From Sipunculus nudus (Eukaryota > Annelida > Sipuncula > Golfingiida > Sipunculidae): a DNA stretch of 64,000 nucleotides. Below the pieces are notes generated by a model. It did not search any database. It saw nothing but the letters and a program-made list of their open reading frames with translations, and had not been told where the DNA came from. The position numbers and the translations under genes are program-made. Location: assembly GCA_026874595.1 (NCBI GenBank), contig CM049311.1, forward strand, positions 4,439,676 through 4,503,675. The letters are read 5' to 3'. Shown piece after piece: positions 11,695-23,749 of the stretch (the first letter of the stretch is position 1; each line of letters starts with the position of its first letter).

Positions 11695-13853
11695 TGTTAT
11701 TGTTGTAACGAGAGTAGGTGTGACAATGCTATAGTTGTAACGAGAGTAGGTGTGACAATACTATAGTTGTAACGAGAGTAGGTGTGACAATGCTAAAGAT
11801 GTAACGAGAGTAGGTGTGACAATGCTATAGTTGTAACAAGAGTAAGTGTGACAATGCTTTAGTTGTAACGAGAGTAGGTGTGACAATGCTTTAGTTGTAA
11901 CGAGAGTAGGTGTGACAATGCTATAGATGTAACGAGAGTAGGTGTGACAATGCTATAGATGTAACGAGAGTAGGTGTGACAATGCTATAGATGTAACGAG
12001 AGTAGGTGTGACAATGCTATAGTTGTAACAAGAGTAGGTGTGACAATGCTATAGATGTAACGAGAGTAGGTGTGACAATGCTTTAGTTGTAACGAGAGTA
12101 GGTGTGACAATGCTATAGATGTAACGAGAGTAGGTGTGACAATGCTATAGATGTAACGAGAGTAGGTGTGACAATGCTATAGTTGTAACGAGAGTAGGTG
12201 TGACAATGCTTTAGTTGTAACGAGAGTAGGTGTGACAATGCTATAGATGTAACGAGAGTAGGTGTGACAATGCTATTGATGTAACGAGAGTAGGTGTGAC
12301 AATGCTATAGATGTAACGAGAGTAGGTGTGACAATGCTATAGTTGTAACGAGAGTAGGTGTGACAATGCTATAGTTGTAACGAGAGTAGGTGTGACAATG
12401 CTATAGTTGTAACAAGAGTAGGTGTGACAATGCTATAGATGTAACGAGAGTAGGTGTGACAATGCTATAGATGTAACGAGAGTAGGTGTGACAATGCTAT
12501 AGATGTAACGAGAGTAGGTGTGACAATGCTATAGATGTAACGAGAGTAGGTGTGACAATGCTATAGTTGTAACGAGAGTAGGTGTGACAATGCTTTAGTT
12601 GTAACGAGAGTAGGTGTGACAATGCTATAGTTGTAACGAGAGTAGGTGTGACAATGCTATAGTTGTAACGAGAGTAGGTGCGACAATGCTATAGTTGTAA
12701 CGAGAGTAGGTGTGACAATGCTATAGATGTAACGAGAGTAGGTGTGACAATGCTATAGTTGTAACGAGAGTAGGTGTGACAATGCTATAGATGTAACGAG
12801 AGTAGGTGTGACAATGCTATAGATGTAACGAGAGTAGGTGTGACAATGCTTTAGTTGTAACGAGAGTAGGTGTGACAATGCTTTAGTTGTAACGAGAGTA
12901 GGTGTGACAATGCTATAGATGTAACGAGAGTAGGTGTGACAATGCTATAGATGTAACGAGAGTAGGTGTGACAATGCTATAGATGTAACGAGAGTAGGTG
13001 TGACAATGCTATAGTTGTAACGAGAGTAGGTGTGACAATGCTATAGTTGTAACGAGAGTAGGTGTGACAATGCTATAGATGTAACGAGAGTAGGTGTGAC
13101 AATGCTATAGATGTAACGAGAGTAGGTGTGACAATGCTATAGATGTAACGAGAGTAGGTGTGACAATGCTATAGTTGTAACGAGAGTAGGTGTGACAATG
13201 CTTTAGTTGTAACGAGAGTAGGTGTGACAATGCTATAGTTGTAACGAGAGTAGGTGTGACAATGCTATAGTTGTAACGAGAGTAGGTGCGACAATGCTAT
13301 AGTTGTAACGAGAGTAGGTGTGACAATGCTATAGTTGTAACGAGAGTAGGTGTGACAATGCTATAGTTGTAACGAGAGTAGGTGCGACAATGCTATAGTT
13401 GTAACGAGAGTAGGTGCGACAATGCTATAGTTGTAACGAGAGTAGGTGCGACAATGCTATAGTTGTAACGAGAGTAGGTGCGACAATGCTATAGTTGTAA
13501 CGAGAGTAGGTGCGACACTGCTATAGTTGTAACGAGAGTAGGTGTGACAATGCTATAGTTGTAACGAGAGTAGGTGCGACAATGCTATAGTTGTAACGAG
13601 AGTAGGTGCGACAATGCTATAGTTGTAACGAGAGTAGGTGCGACAATGCTATAGTTGTAACGACAGTAGGTGCGACAATGCTATAGTTGTAACGAGAGTA
13701 GGTGTGACAATGCTATAGTTGTAACGAGAGTAGGTGTGACAATGCTATAGATGTAACGAGAGTAAGTGTGACAATGCTATAGTTGTAACGAGAGTAGGTG
13801 TGACAATGCTATAGTTGTAACGCGAGTAGGTGTGACAATGCTATAGTTAGAAA
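11695..13853 (+). repeat. 32-bp tandem satellite, about 67 units
   Basis: The unit has a TGTAACGAGAGTAGGTG core followed by TGACAATGCTATAGT and repeats every 32 bp over about 2.15 kb with little divergence. Variant units (TAGTT, TAGAT, TTTAG, and GTGCG instead of GTGTG) are interspersed, and the GCG variant becomes frequent only in the last third. A block of about seven or eight units near 12465-12700 recurs at 13073-13308, an offset of exactly 608 bp or 19 units. There is no open frame across the array and no spacer structure. Confidence 0.95.
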
Positions 13854-14099
13854 GTGTTATCCAGATTTAAAGGTTTTGTTAATACCTTGTACTCCACTTT
13901 TTAAGAACAAAGCTTATCAATCAATTAATCAACTTTTCAATAAGTCAATCAGTTGATTATGTTATCAATAGTTCTCTAGGGGAGAATTTGAAGTATACAT
14001 GAGCACAAAATCAGAGTTGCACTACAAGTGTATCCGTACGAATTTTCGAACTGTTAATGTAGTTATTAATCGAACCTTTAAATTTGTTACGATTATAGA

Positions 14100-14400
14100 T
14101 AAATGTGTTTAACACATTCTAACTACAGCATTGTCACACCACCCGATCAGACCTACACCCAATATAACATATAATACTCAAGGCGCAACATAAGGCCGGC
14201 CACTAACTACCCCGATTATCTAGCAATGATAGTTTTCTATTTCAATATCGGCGTGATAACTATCGGCTGGTCACGTCACAATATTATAACCGACGAGCAC
14301 TGCCTCGCCACCCGATCACTAAATTTTGAGTAAATCTACCGAATGAAAAGGATCTACAATATCGTTAGTATAAATCTAATAGTGACAGAAGTTTTCTAAA
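14100..14400 (+). mobile_element. Dispersed element family, 5' part of a split copy
   Basis: CTCAAGGCGCAACAT, then AAGGCCGGCCACTAAC, then ACCGACGAGCACTGCCTC match the 5' half of the 20.1-kb copy in order. The matching 3' half resumes at about 18180. The intervening 3.8 kb is therefore probably inserted DNA. Confidence 0.65.
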
Positions 14401-15203
14401 AAGAACTTTGAATCATTAACTGAGGATATCGTGTCAACGTTGCAACCCCTGGCTGACATATCCTCGGAAAGGCGTCTGTTACGACCCATAATGTAATAAC
14501 CGACCCATAATGTAATGACGGCCCATATTGTAATAAAAAACGACCCATAATGTAATAATCATACCCTGCCCATGTTGTAATAAAACTGGCCCATACTGTA
14601 ATAACGGCCCATAATGTAATAAAAACGGCCAATATTGTAATAACGGCCCATATTGTAATAAAAACGACCCATATTGTAATAATCATACCCTACCCATATT
14701 GTAATTAAACGGGAAGTGGAAAAAACGACCCATATTGTAATAACATATGTTTAAGTTAAAGAATGAATCCCAAATCTAACAGGCGATATGTCGTTGAAGA
14801 ATACCTAAAATGACAGCCATTTTGGTTCCTTATTTGTTTAAGAGATGCGGTCATAATGAAAATCCAGTGAAACAGTCAACATTTATGTTGTCTACATATA
14901 TTTAATCATAATCTACTTAACTGCATTTTTTACAATATTGGCCTTTTTGTCCATTTTAGTCCCCACTATGCTGATTTCAGTAAAGGTGAGGTAAAGTTAT
15001 TACAATGTTACTCATTTATTATTACGGTATTGGCCATTATTATAATATTGTCTTTTATATTATTTATATCATATATTATTTTTACAACAAAATAGGCAAT
15101 TTCTTCTACAATATTGACAATTGTAACAATATGGGTCGTTATTACAATATGAGTCGTAATAACGACCCATCATGTAATAACCGTCCCTTATTGTAAGAAT
15201 GGT

Positions 15204-15205
<2 letters not shown>

Positions 15206-15246
<41 letters not shown>
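15206..15246. repeat. (TA)n microsatellite
   Basis: A pure TA run. The reading frames rich in I and Y that cross it are artefacts of the repeat. Confidence 0.95.
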
Positions 15247-15249
<3 letters not shown>

Positions 15250-15924
15250 ATATATGGAACACTAACCAAGAAAAACCCCTAGCAACAGGCCAATGGGATT
15301 GGGTGAGGCATATTGTTTAGATTCATTTTGTAAATGGCGACATTTCTTTATTCCTTTGAGGCCACGGCATTAAATAATGCTATGAATAGTAATTAGCAAA
15401 AATAGTAAATAGCAATATAGCATATGACTGACAAAGTAACTGGGGAGCAAACTTTACTCCTTTTCTTTTCCCAGAGGGAGGGGGGATGGGTGTTTGACCA
15501 TGAGGGGTGGGGGAGGGGTAGCGGGTTAGAGTGGAGAAAGCTGAGGGAGGCTTCCCTTGCGATCGCTCGACGATTGCAAACATGTGATTTCTCATGGATT
15601 GTACAAACAGTTGTAATAATTACTGGGAGGCACTCTCCATGGCTCAGATGGTGGCGTTCGGTAGTCTCTATAGGTCTTTATATTTGTTCGTCGATCCTTT
15701 AGGTAGACAAAATACTGTCACTCTGTTCCATTTAAAAAAAAAGTTTTTTTTTATACTACTGAGTTAAACCTTCTCCGTGGGATGGTTCCGAGTTTGAAGG
15801 AATAAGGTATATATTTTGTGTGATATAATCGCTTTTTTATCTGATCTTAACCTGTTTGTACATCTGTATAAATTTATCTCGGTTTGGAATACGTGACAGG
15901 GCACACGCTTAGTGTCATTTATAT

Positions 15925-16110
15925 AATATCCTGGTGTCAGGTAACTACCGCACCTGCGGGTCCTGGGTGTGTAATCATCCCCATTACTGAGTCATAACAT
16001 GGAGGAACTCGCCAAATTTTGCATTCGTTTGTGATACAAACATGATACACGGCTGTGGGGCACAGCCTTCCAATTATGCAGAGCGCTCACCCTGGATGGG
16101 GGACGACCAG
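15925..16110 (-). repeat. SINE, same family as 37.0-37.3 kb, reverse orientation
   Basis: CGCACCTGCGGGTCC, CATCCCCATTACTGAG and CAGAGCGCTCACCCTGG match the minus strand of 37033-37308 in the same order over nearly 190 bp, with a small extra segment near 16000. The tRNA-derived head is absent or badly diverged. Confidence 0.7.
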
Positions 16111-16190
16111 GAAAAATCTAATAGCTCTTCAGCTGGGCACCGGTCGCATCGAGTACTCGCCGTCCTTTCGGAATTTTCACTTATCTTTTA

Positions 16191-16192
<2 letters not shown>

Positions 16193-16276
<84 letters not shown>

Positions 16277-16280
16277 TGTG
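16193..16280. repeat. (TA)n-(TG)n compound microsatellite
   Basis: About 46 bp of TA is followed directly by about 40 bp of TG with one interruption. Confidence 0.95.
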
Positions 16281-16399
16281 TAATTTCACAATTTCCGTGA
16301 TTGTTTTTCATTTTTCAAAATTTCTTTTTATTAATTAGCAATTTGATTTTATTTTTTAACTGCAGTTTATTACTTTCAAATTCATTAGTTGAAGATGAG

Positions 16400-16560
16400 G
16401 ATATTTATGAACATCTGCAGAACTACTGCAAAGTACCAGGCCCTGGTTGGGGTTGACCGTGAACACTCTCACGGCTCCTCTGGTGACACCGGTACTCGAA
16501 CCCGCGATATGTGTACTAAGGAGTCATGTATTCTGTCGAGACCATGGGCCCCGGTAAAAT
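16400..16560 (-). repeat. tRNA-derived SINE head, minus strand
   Basis: On the minus strand a B-box-like GCGGGTTCGAGTACC follows an A-box-like GGTCTCGACAG at tRNA-like spacing. The adjoining body differs from the 37-kb SINE, so this is probably a second family. Confidence 0.45.
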
Positions 16561-16920
16561 GCAAAGTTTACAAAGGTAATATTTTGCAAGTAATTAACGT
16601 AAATGCGCCTACGCGCCTTCGACTTTAACATGTTGGAAACGATGGAAATTTTATATTGTAATTTTGAACAAATATAAATATTTAATTTGATTCTCTCTTT
16701 AGTTTGACTACATAACGCAAAGACATTAGGGAAAAGTTTTTCAGGAACAGGAAATCCTCATTTTTTTTATTTATATTGCATGTTAAAAAAATGTCCAAAT
16801 ATGGGAGGGAGGGGTATATACCCCCTCCCATACCCTCCCATGAACCTGTTACTAACCTTAATGAGACCATCGTTCCAATTGAATAAAAAAATCATATTTT
16901 CATACACTAAAATATAACGT

Positions 16921-16994
<74 letters not shown>
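16921..16994. repeat. (AAT)n/(ATT)n self-complementary microsatellite
   Basis: A run of AAT units switches directly to ATT units, making an almost perfect hairpin or cruciform of about 74 bp. Confidence 0.9.
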
Positions 16995-16997
<3 letters not shown>

Positions 16998-17556
16998 CAT
17001 ATATACATATACACGTATATATAACAGTTTTCATAGTACCAATATGCATTTTAGCGCCCCCCCCCCCCTTTCGAATTTCTGGATCCGCAACTAATCATGG
17101 CCTCCTCCCCTCCCTCCTGGCTACGCCCCTGAATCTCCCCGCTCTTCAAATTTTTGTTTTGTTGTTTGGGCGGAATGTTTTTTTTTTTTTTAAATTAAAT
17201 TGTATAAGAGTCACTCTTGATCGCACGAATGACGGATCCAGGTTTTAACTTCAAATACGTGTGTTGAAAGCTCTAAATCTATGCGACGTGTTATACATAT
17301 TGACCTAAGACATTTTAACCAATGCATATATGGGCACCCAAAAATTGCAGCAGTACCTACATTTATAATTTCTCAATCTCGGAAGGTTTCGAGGGATCAT
17401 ATAAAATATTTTCTATGAAACATGAGCAAAACGCACTGAAATTTAAAGTTTCATTTATATTTTAAAAAGAATTAAGAATTAAAATACATTAAAATGCATC
17501 GATAATGAGAGTTTTGTATATTTTATCTGTAAAAATAGACAAAATATTTACATTTT

Positions 17557-17559
<3 letters not shown>

Positions 17560-17617
<58 letters not shown>
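17560..17617. repeat. (TA)n microsatellite
   Basis: An uninterrupted run of about 58 bp of TA. A second, shorter run lies at 17767-17790. Confidence 0.95.
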
Positions 17618-17621
<4 letters not shown>

Positions 17622-18179
17622 GTGTATTGGCTTTAATGGACTCAGGCGCTTAAATAAATCCTAGAAATGTAGCCAGAAGAAATATGAAGGTGTTTTCAGC
17701 AAACCAAAATTCATTCAATACGTGTTTTTGTTGGGTTTTATTCATAAGCCAGAATACTACAGCCGTATATATATATATATATATATATATTATCTTGTTT
17801 AAATACTTTGTCACCCTATTTAAACACTAATTCAACAAAAGGATAAACATGAATCATGGCCATATTTCGCTCATATTAGCCTGGTCATCGTTTTAAACAG
17901 ATAGTCATTATGTGATTCAGTGGTTTTTCATACTTGTCTAATTGTCTAAGTTAACTTGCACGAAATTTGAATTATAAAATTATTGGCCGTTTTACCCACC
18001 TGCGATTTTATTACAATATGGGCCGTTTTACCCACTTGCGATTTTATTACAATATGAGCAGGGTATGGTCATTACAATATCGGCCTTTTTTTATTATATT
18101 ATGGGCCATTATCTCTTTATGGGTCGTTTGAATTACAATATTGGCCGTTATTACATAATGGGTCGTAACACCGTCCTAC

Positions 18180-18720
18180 GGTTCATTATCTTTTCATTCA
18201 TTTTGGGAGGGAGCAACAGTTTTGACAAACTTAGTACCCATATGAACTCCCTCCCTCAAAAAAGTAGTCCGTCCGATTTTTTTTTCGGATCGTCCGTCAT
18301 TTCATATCGTGTTAGAAACCTTTATAATATGCTCTCTAAATAAAATAACAGGTTGATAATAAATCTTTATTTGACACATTATTCCTTGGTTCAAGGATAT
18401 TTTATCACACAATTTCAGTCACTGTTACAAAAATATTATTTTATATTTTCTATAATCAAATATTCTTAGTTTTCCCTCACACATGTAATGTTATGTCAGA
18501 AGTTCTATACAAATGAATATCGATGCTTGTTTTTTAGTAGGATCGCCAGGCGGCGCTCATGCACAAGATGTTCAACTGATAATTAATGCCAGCATCTCTG
18601 AACCGGCCAGCTGCCGAATCAATATGAGTTCATTTGTTTCGAGAATGTTGCCGATATGTTGAAGGGGACGATAATAGAGGAGTTGTATTTGGTCAGGGAA
18701 CATTTGAAATGTGCGCAATT
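18180..18720 (+). mobile_element. Dispersed element family, 3' part of a split copy
   Basis: GGGAGGGAGCAACAGTTTTG, then CTCCCTCCCTC, then AAAAAGTAGTCCGTCCGA, then CGGATCGTCCGTC, and later GGATCGCCAGGCGGCGCTC match 20427-20900 in order. The flanking GGGAGGGAG/CTCCCTCCC and TCCGTCCGA/TCGGATCGTCC pairs are local inverted repeats. Confidence 0.7.
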
Positions 18721-18966
18721 TGAAGAATCCGGTTAGAGATAGAGTATCTTAAGTCTTTATAAAGAGCCTTACTTTAATGTCAATAAATTAACAACTTATT
18801 AATTATTTTTTTACAATGTTTTTACTTAAAACTTACATTTTAAACTGTGTTTTGATAACAAAATCATAAACACCTTGATGTTTCCAAGCATGTCCACCAG
18901 TGATCGGAGGACTGAGATATACAAGGCAAGGGTTCAATATATATGTGTTACTGTCAATGTGGAAAA

Positions 18967-19077
18967 TCAGTCAATTTGTAAATTGCCTGAAATTTTCAGT
19001 CAATTTACAAATTGCCTGATTCACTCAGGCACTTTATAAAATGACTGAAATTTTCAGGCATTTTACAAATTGACTGA
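18967..19077. repeat. 111-bp near-perfect palindrome
   Basis: Arms of about 53 bp (18967-19019 and 19025-19077) pair with roughly five mismatches around a 5-base loop (TTCAC). Each arm also contains two related copies of TCAGTCAATTT(G/A)(T/C)AAATTGCC. There is no coding potential. The RNA would fold into one long hairpin. Confidence 0.85.
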
Positions 19078-20110
19078 AAAATTGGTCTGTTTATTTGACA
19101 CATTGACTGAATCGATATCTGTTGTTTCATAGATCTCATTATTGTGAATCACACATTGTCATTTAATGTTACCAGCTTCTTTTAAGTAAATTTTGTGCCT
19201 TTTTTAACTCGAGCTATTTATGAAGAATACTGACCAAGTAATAAGACTTAAATACACAGTCGCAATAAGACTAAAATACACAGACTGGTGAGGGGTATAA
19301 CCAGATTCATATATTTGAAATATGCAGACTATAATAACATAATGAACTATGCATATTATATTTTACAACTCATAATGGCTACATCTTTGCTTATGTAAGA
19401 GCGAGTATAAAGTCAAATGGAAGCTTTTGGTCAAATAACACATTAAAAACATTAAAATGTGCAATACAACGTGAAATGAATGAAAGGAATGTTGAAGGAT
19501 ACCCACAGTTACATGGTTGTTAATATCAAATATATGATTAAGATATGTATGCTTAGGTGAGTTACAAAGGGTAGAGTTTAACCACAATTATACCAACTGT
19601 ATTTGTTACTTTTAATGAGTTTGCCGTCCATAATCTTTGAATTAGAGAGGCCAGCTGTGATGGCTGGTAGTGTTGAGTAGTCAACTGTTAATAAGACAGT
19701 ACACATGCAAGTGCAATTTGGTGTGTAGCCGGGGGGGGGGAGGGGGGGGGGAGGGGGGGGGGGGGCTAAGTGGACATACTATATTACCTACCCCCCCCCC
19801 CCCGCCCCCGAAAAAAAAAAAATCATTGACAAATTAAAGAATGTCATTTTGTCATAAAAATAGAGTTATTACAAAAATGTGGAACAGTTTCCTCTACTAT
19901 TAAAAGAGGGTAATCTTTCAGAAAATACCTAATAACTATTACTTTATAACTTAAAACAAAGACTGATTGTATGGCATAACTCACTTTTTTGCGTGACATT
20001 GTGCATTGGACCAAATCATTAAAGTACAAATTAGATGACCCATGCAGATTTCGAAGTTTTATTGTGAAATAACCAGGGGTGGAACCAAGGGGGGGGGGGG
20101 GTTCAACCCC
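19078..20110. other. Intergenic DNA with a G-run facing a C-run
   Basis: No gene was recognised. Between 19730 and 19765 G-runs are interrupted only by single A residues, followed at about 19792-19809 by a C-run. The pair could form a hairpin, and the G strand could form a quadruplex. Homopolymers of this length are also prone to assembly error. Another G-run lies at about 20089-20100. Confidence 0.6.
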
Positions 20111-20905
20111 CGTTGTAGCATACACTCAAGGCGCAACATGAGGCCGGCCGCTCATAGCCCATAGTTAAGCTATCAATGAAAGTATCATTTTTCAGTATCG
20201 GCGTTTTATCTGTCGTTCGTGCACCTTCTCACAATATTAAACCGACGAGCACTGCCTCACCGCCCAATTATCGATAGATAAGCAAATTGAGGTACTCTAT
20301 CCAAAAAGGATCGACAATTTCGTTCGTAAAAATCTGGTATTTATATCAATAACAATTTTTTCTGTGCCTTCTTTGACCACCCCGTTGAACTTTTGCTAGA
20401 CATTTACATTATCTTTTCTTTATTAATGGGAGGGAGCTGCAGTTTTGACAAACTTTGTACCCATTTCAGCTCCCTCCCTCAAAAAAGTAGTCCGTCCGAA
20501 ATTTTTTCGGATCGTCCGTCGTTGTGTGTCAAACTAAAAACTTACTCATTTCCCTGTCGAAACAAAATTCCAGGTAAGTAATAAATCTTAATTTGGCACA
20601 TTGTCCCTCGGATCAAGACTACTATGTCACATATTTTCAGTCACTACTACAAAAATATTATTTTATATTTTCTATAATGCAATATAATAAGTTTTCCCTA
20701 ATTTATTTTATGTATATTAAAAGTTCTATATAAATGAATATCAATGCTTGCTTTTCATTAGGATCGCCAGGCGGCGTTCATGTAGGCGAGTGTTCCGCTT
20801 CATATCCATAATAATATCTGCATGTCTGAATCGGCCAGCAGCAATATGAGTTCACTTCGGATGTTGTCAAGTTGTTGATTGGGATAATAACAGAGAAAAT
20901 GCATA
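20110..20905 (+). mobile_element. Dispersed element family, most complete short copy
   Basis: This roughly 800-bp copy carries both the 5' block (CTCAAGGCGCAACATGAGG, CCGACGAGCACTGCCTC) and the 3' block (GGGAGGGAGCTGCAG, AGTAGTCCGTCCGA, GGATCGCCAGGCGGCG) without the 3.8-kb interruption seen at 14.4-18.2 kb. It has no transposase and is nonautonomous. Its superfamily was not recognised. Confidence 0.65.
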
Positions 20906-23740
20906 AAGTCAAATTATGTCTTTTTTTTAGTGTAACTTTTAACGTCTAAAAGTGGATAATGCCTTCGCAAACACCAGGGGCTTATCAGGATTTTTGACAA
21001 AGTCCAGGCCAGGAAGACTGATAAGAAGACATGAAAAGGCTCCGGAGTTCCGAAAGGTGGAAGGGTCCAGGTCCATCAAAATGCTCGAGAAAAGGTTGCG
21101 GTTACTGGAAAAGGGTGGGTCTAGAATTCTGTCTATTCCACCCAAAGCACTTCACGCTGCGATTGTAGACTAGTACTTATAACACGGCGTGGCCCCTCCT
21201 GCATGGTTCAGTCATAGTAATACACATGACAATTGACATCTTATGGTGACCATTAAAATGTTTTGAATTATATTGTATGCTGATATGCATATACCTTGTA
21301 ATTATAATTTAAACACATACACGTACACGTTCATTCATGCTCCTAAATTGCCATCAAATGGCCATCATGCACTAAGATTTGAGAAAATAGGAACTCCATG
21401 TGTAAATTTTTGTTTAGTTAATTCATTACAAAAGATGAGTCATTTCTTTTCAAAGCTTTTACGATGTATAATCCTGAGATAATAATAATTAAGTTTAAAA
21501 ATTAATCTCGAGTCAATATAGTGCCAGACTTACTGGAAATATTATCTGGTTAGATTATGATTAATTGCAAATTTTTGCATTACTGAATTTATTTGGCAGC
21601 TGCTGAATTGACCATGCTTGATGGGCAGTTCCAGTCCTTTAGTGGTCAACCAAAGTTTCAGTGACATTTCAAACTATATTCTTTAGCTTGGGGGTCATAT
21701 TTTGGTCACACCACTGTGGTGGTTATATTCTTTACTTAGGAATCATTTGATCCTGCCCCCCCCCCCCCCCCCCAAGAGTCTGAAAAGTGAAAGTAAAGAT
21801 CAACTGAAGGGCATTAAGATTATGAACAGTCTGTAGTCAGTTTCTTTTAAAATGTAAAATAAAAGATCACATATTTACATGCAACTGAACCACTTCCATG
21901 CCAGCCCTTCCAACAGCTCACAAGCTAAATCAATCGCTTTTAGTAGTTTTACATCAAAATGTTACAACCAACATCTCCGGGTCATTAAAAAGGATAACCA
22001 CACTCTTTTTCCTGGAGATTTAAAGAAAACACAAAGTTATTTTTATTTTATTTTTTTATTTTTTCAATAAATAACTGGAAACGTTGCATATCAATTTCAA
22101 GATCAAAGTTGATAATTATGATAAATATTAACCACCGATTCCATTGAAGTGACAGCACAGACTGTTTAATCTCACTTGATGAACTTGCATACATTACACC
22201 AGACTGGTACCCTGGTCATTCTAGCATTGGTATCAAGAATGGTAGATGGCTGCCATCTTGTACTGGATTCTGGTTTGAGCCAGAGAAGCAGGAAGCCAAT
22301 GAAATACAATAGCTCACCTCAGCTAATATCATTACAGCTTTTGGAAGTAACGGACATTCCACATTCATTAAGAAACATCAACAGTGCAGGAAGCCAAATT
22401 ATGATTATTTATCCAAGTTCATTTCCAACCATATCCATCATATTTTCATCGAACATAAATATTATAGAGACCTAGTGAAATTAATAACATAAAAAAACCA
22501 AAGGAATATTAGGAAATGAAAAAAGAATACATGATATGGTCATTTATTTTTGGCTTCTGAGGGAAATTTTACCAAATATCAGATCACGTTTGGCAAATGA
22601 ATATAAACATAATTAAAATTTATATTTTTACAAAAAATTCTGAGAAATTTAGCAAACTCATAATGAATGTCAGTAACCTGTCTGAAACTGGTCAATAACA
22701 GAATAAACATCACATTAGCTCAAGGAGGACAACAAAAAGACTGATACATATGCCTGGTATTACCTTGGACATACTTCAGGTAATCTTAAGGTAATAATTC
22801 CTGTGGGATACAAATTGTGATTAAGCTAACATACTACTCTAACAGTCAGTGATGGTATTCCCTGCTGTGTCAGAGCCATAAATAATCATATTGGTTTTTG
22901 TCTGAGCTATCATTAAATTCATCTTCTTCTTCTAAACTTGTATCAATCAACAGACAGGTATATCATGCCATTCATCATCATATATACATAATGTATAAAC
23001 ATTACAACTGGGTTGATTCCATTTGGCATGAAGAAAGAGGGGTGGTGAACAATTCTGGTAAATTGAATGTAACAGTGGTGTGCCACATGAGACATTATAT
23101 ACAGATGACATATGAAGGTTATGACGAAATTAGAGTCCCTTTCCACCAACACCATCTTCTTCTGTCAATATGAGTGTTAGGAAATCCATTGCTGTTGTCA
23201 CTCTGTATCCACATCTTCGAGATTATAGACCTGAAAATATAAATATACATTTGACTGAAAAATCTGAAATGTACAAGAGGTATGATAATTGTTAAAAAGG
23301 TACATGTATGTCATAATTAACTTACCCTTCATCAAGAAAACTCAAGAGAATCTGTACCTCCTCCAATAATGCACTGACCTACCCAGAACAGGCAAAAAAA
23401 GTATTTTACTCAAACCTGAAAATGTTATCAAATTTTGTTGATAACCACTATCCATATCATACTCCCTTGGAAGAGTTAGCCCTCCTAAACCTAAATGATG
23501 ACTAATCCCCTGACTGGATCATATACTTTTAATATCAAATTGTATGATCGAAGAAGCTCAAAATATAAAGACATTTTACTGCCAGCTACCAGGTAGTCAC
23601 TGATATAAATTTTCAAACTCTTTTATTATTTCCATATTTTATATTACTATTATGTTGATTAAAACTAAGTCTATGAAAAATATTTTTATATATGCTAACA
23701 AATTAACAATATTGTTTTAAATTAAGCATATATAGAAGGG
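20906..23740. other. No supported gene
   Basis: AT-rich DNA. Overlapping frames on both strands at 20939-21173 have no family resemblance. A C-run lies near 21758-21774. On the minus strand a 53-nt open segment at 23326-23378 has a plausible acceptor and a strong donor, and a plausible acceptor ends at 23230/23231. These are discussed as candidate exons only. Confidence 0.4.
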
Positions 23741-23749
23741 GAGAGTTTT

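Larger units (their letters stand above)
14476..18172. mobile_element. Transposon-like insertion with subterminal motif arrays
   Basis: The left end starts TGTTACGACCCATAATG. The right end read on the minus strand starts TGTTACGACCCATTATG, giving a terminal inverted repeat of about 26 bp. Inside each end the motif CCCATATTGTAATAA is repeated many times, in plus orientation at 14483-14745 and in minus orientation at 17990-18170. A further inward-facing junction at about 15125-15200 suggests a smaller (about 680-bp) unit nested at the left, or two adjacent elements. No transposase frame was found. SINEs and microsatellites fill the interior. Confidence 0.55.

Noticed and set aside
11695-13853. 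CRISPR-like array
   Set aside because: The repeat is continuous with no unique spacers, and the context is eukaryotic. It is a simple satellite.
18240-18300. Rho-independent terminator-like hairpin with T-run
   Set aside because: The TCCGTCCGA, T-run, CGGATCGTCC structure is part of the dispersed element family, and this is eukaryotic DNA.
20939-21173. Overlapping frames on both strands
   Set aside because: Both strands are open over the same 200 bp, neither has a known domain, and no good splice sites bound them.
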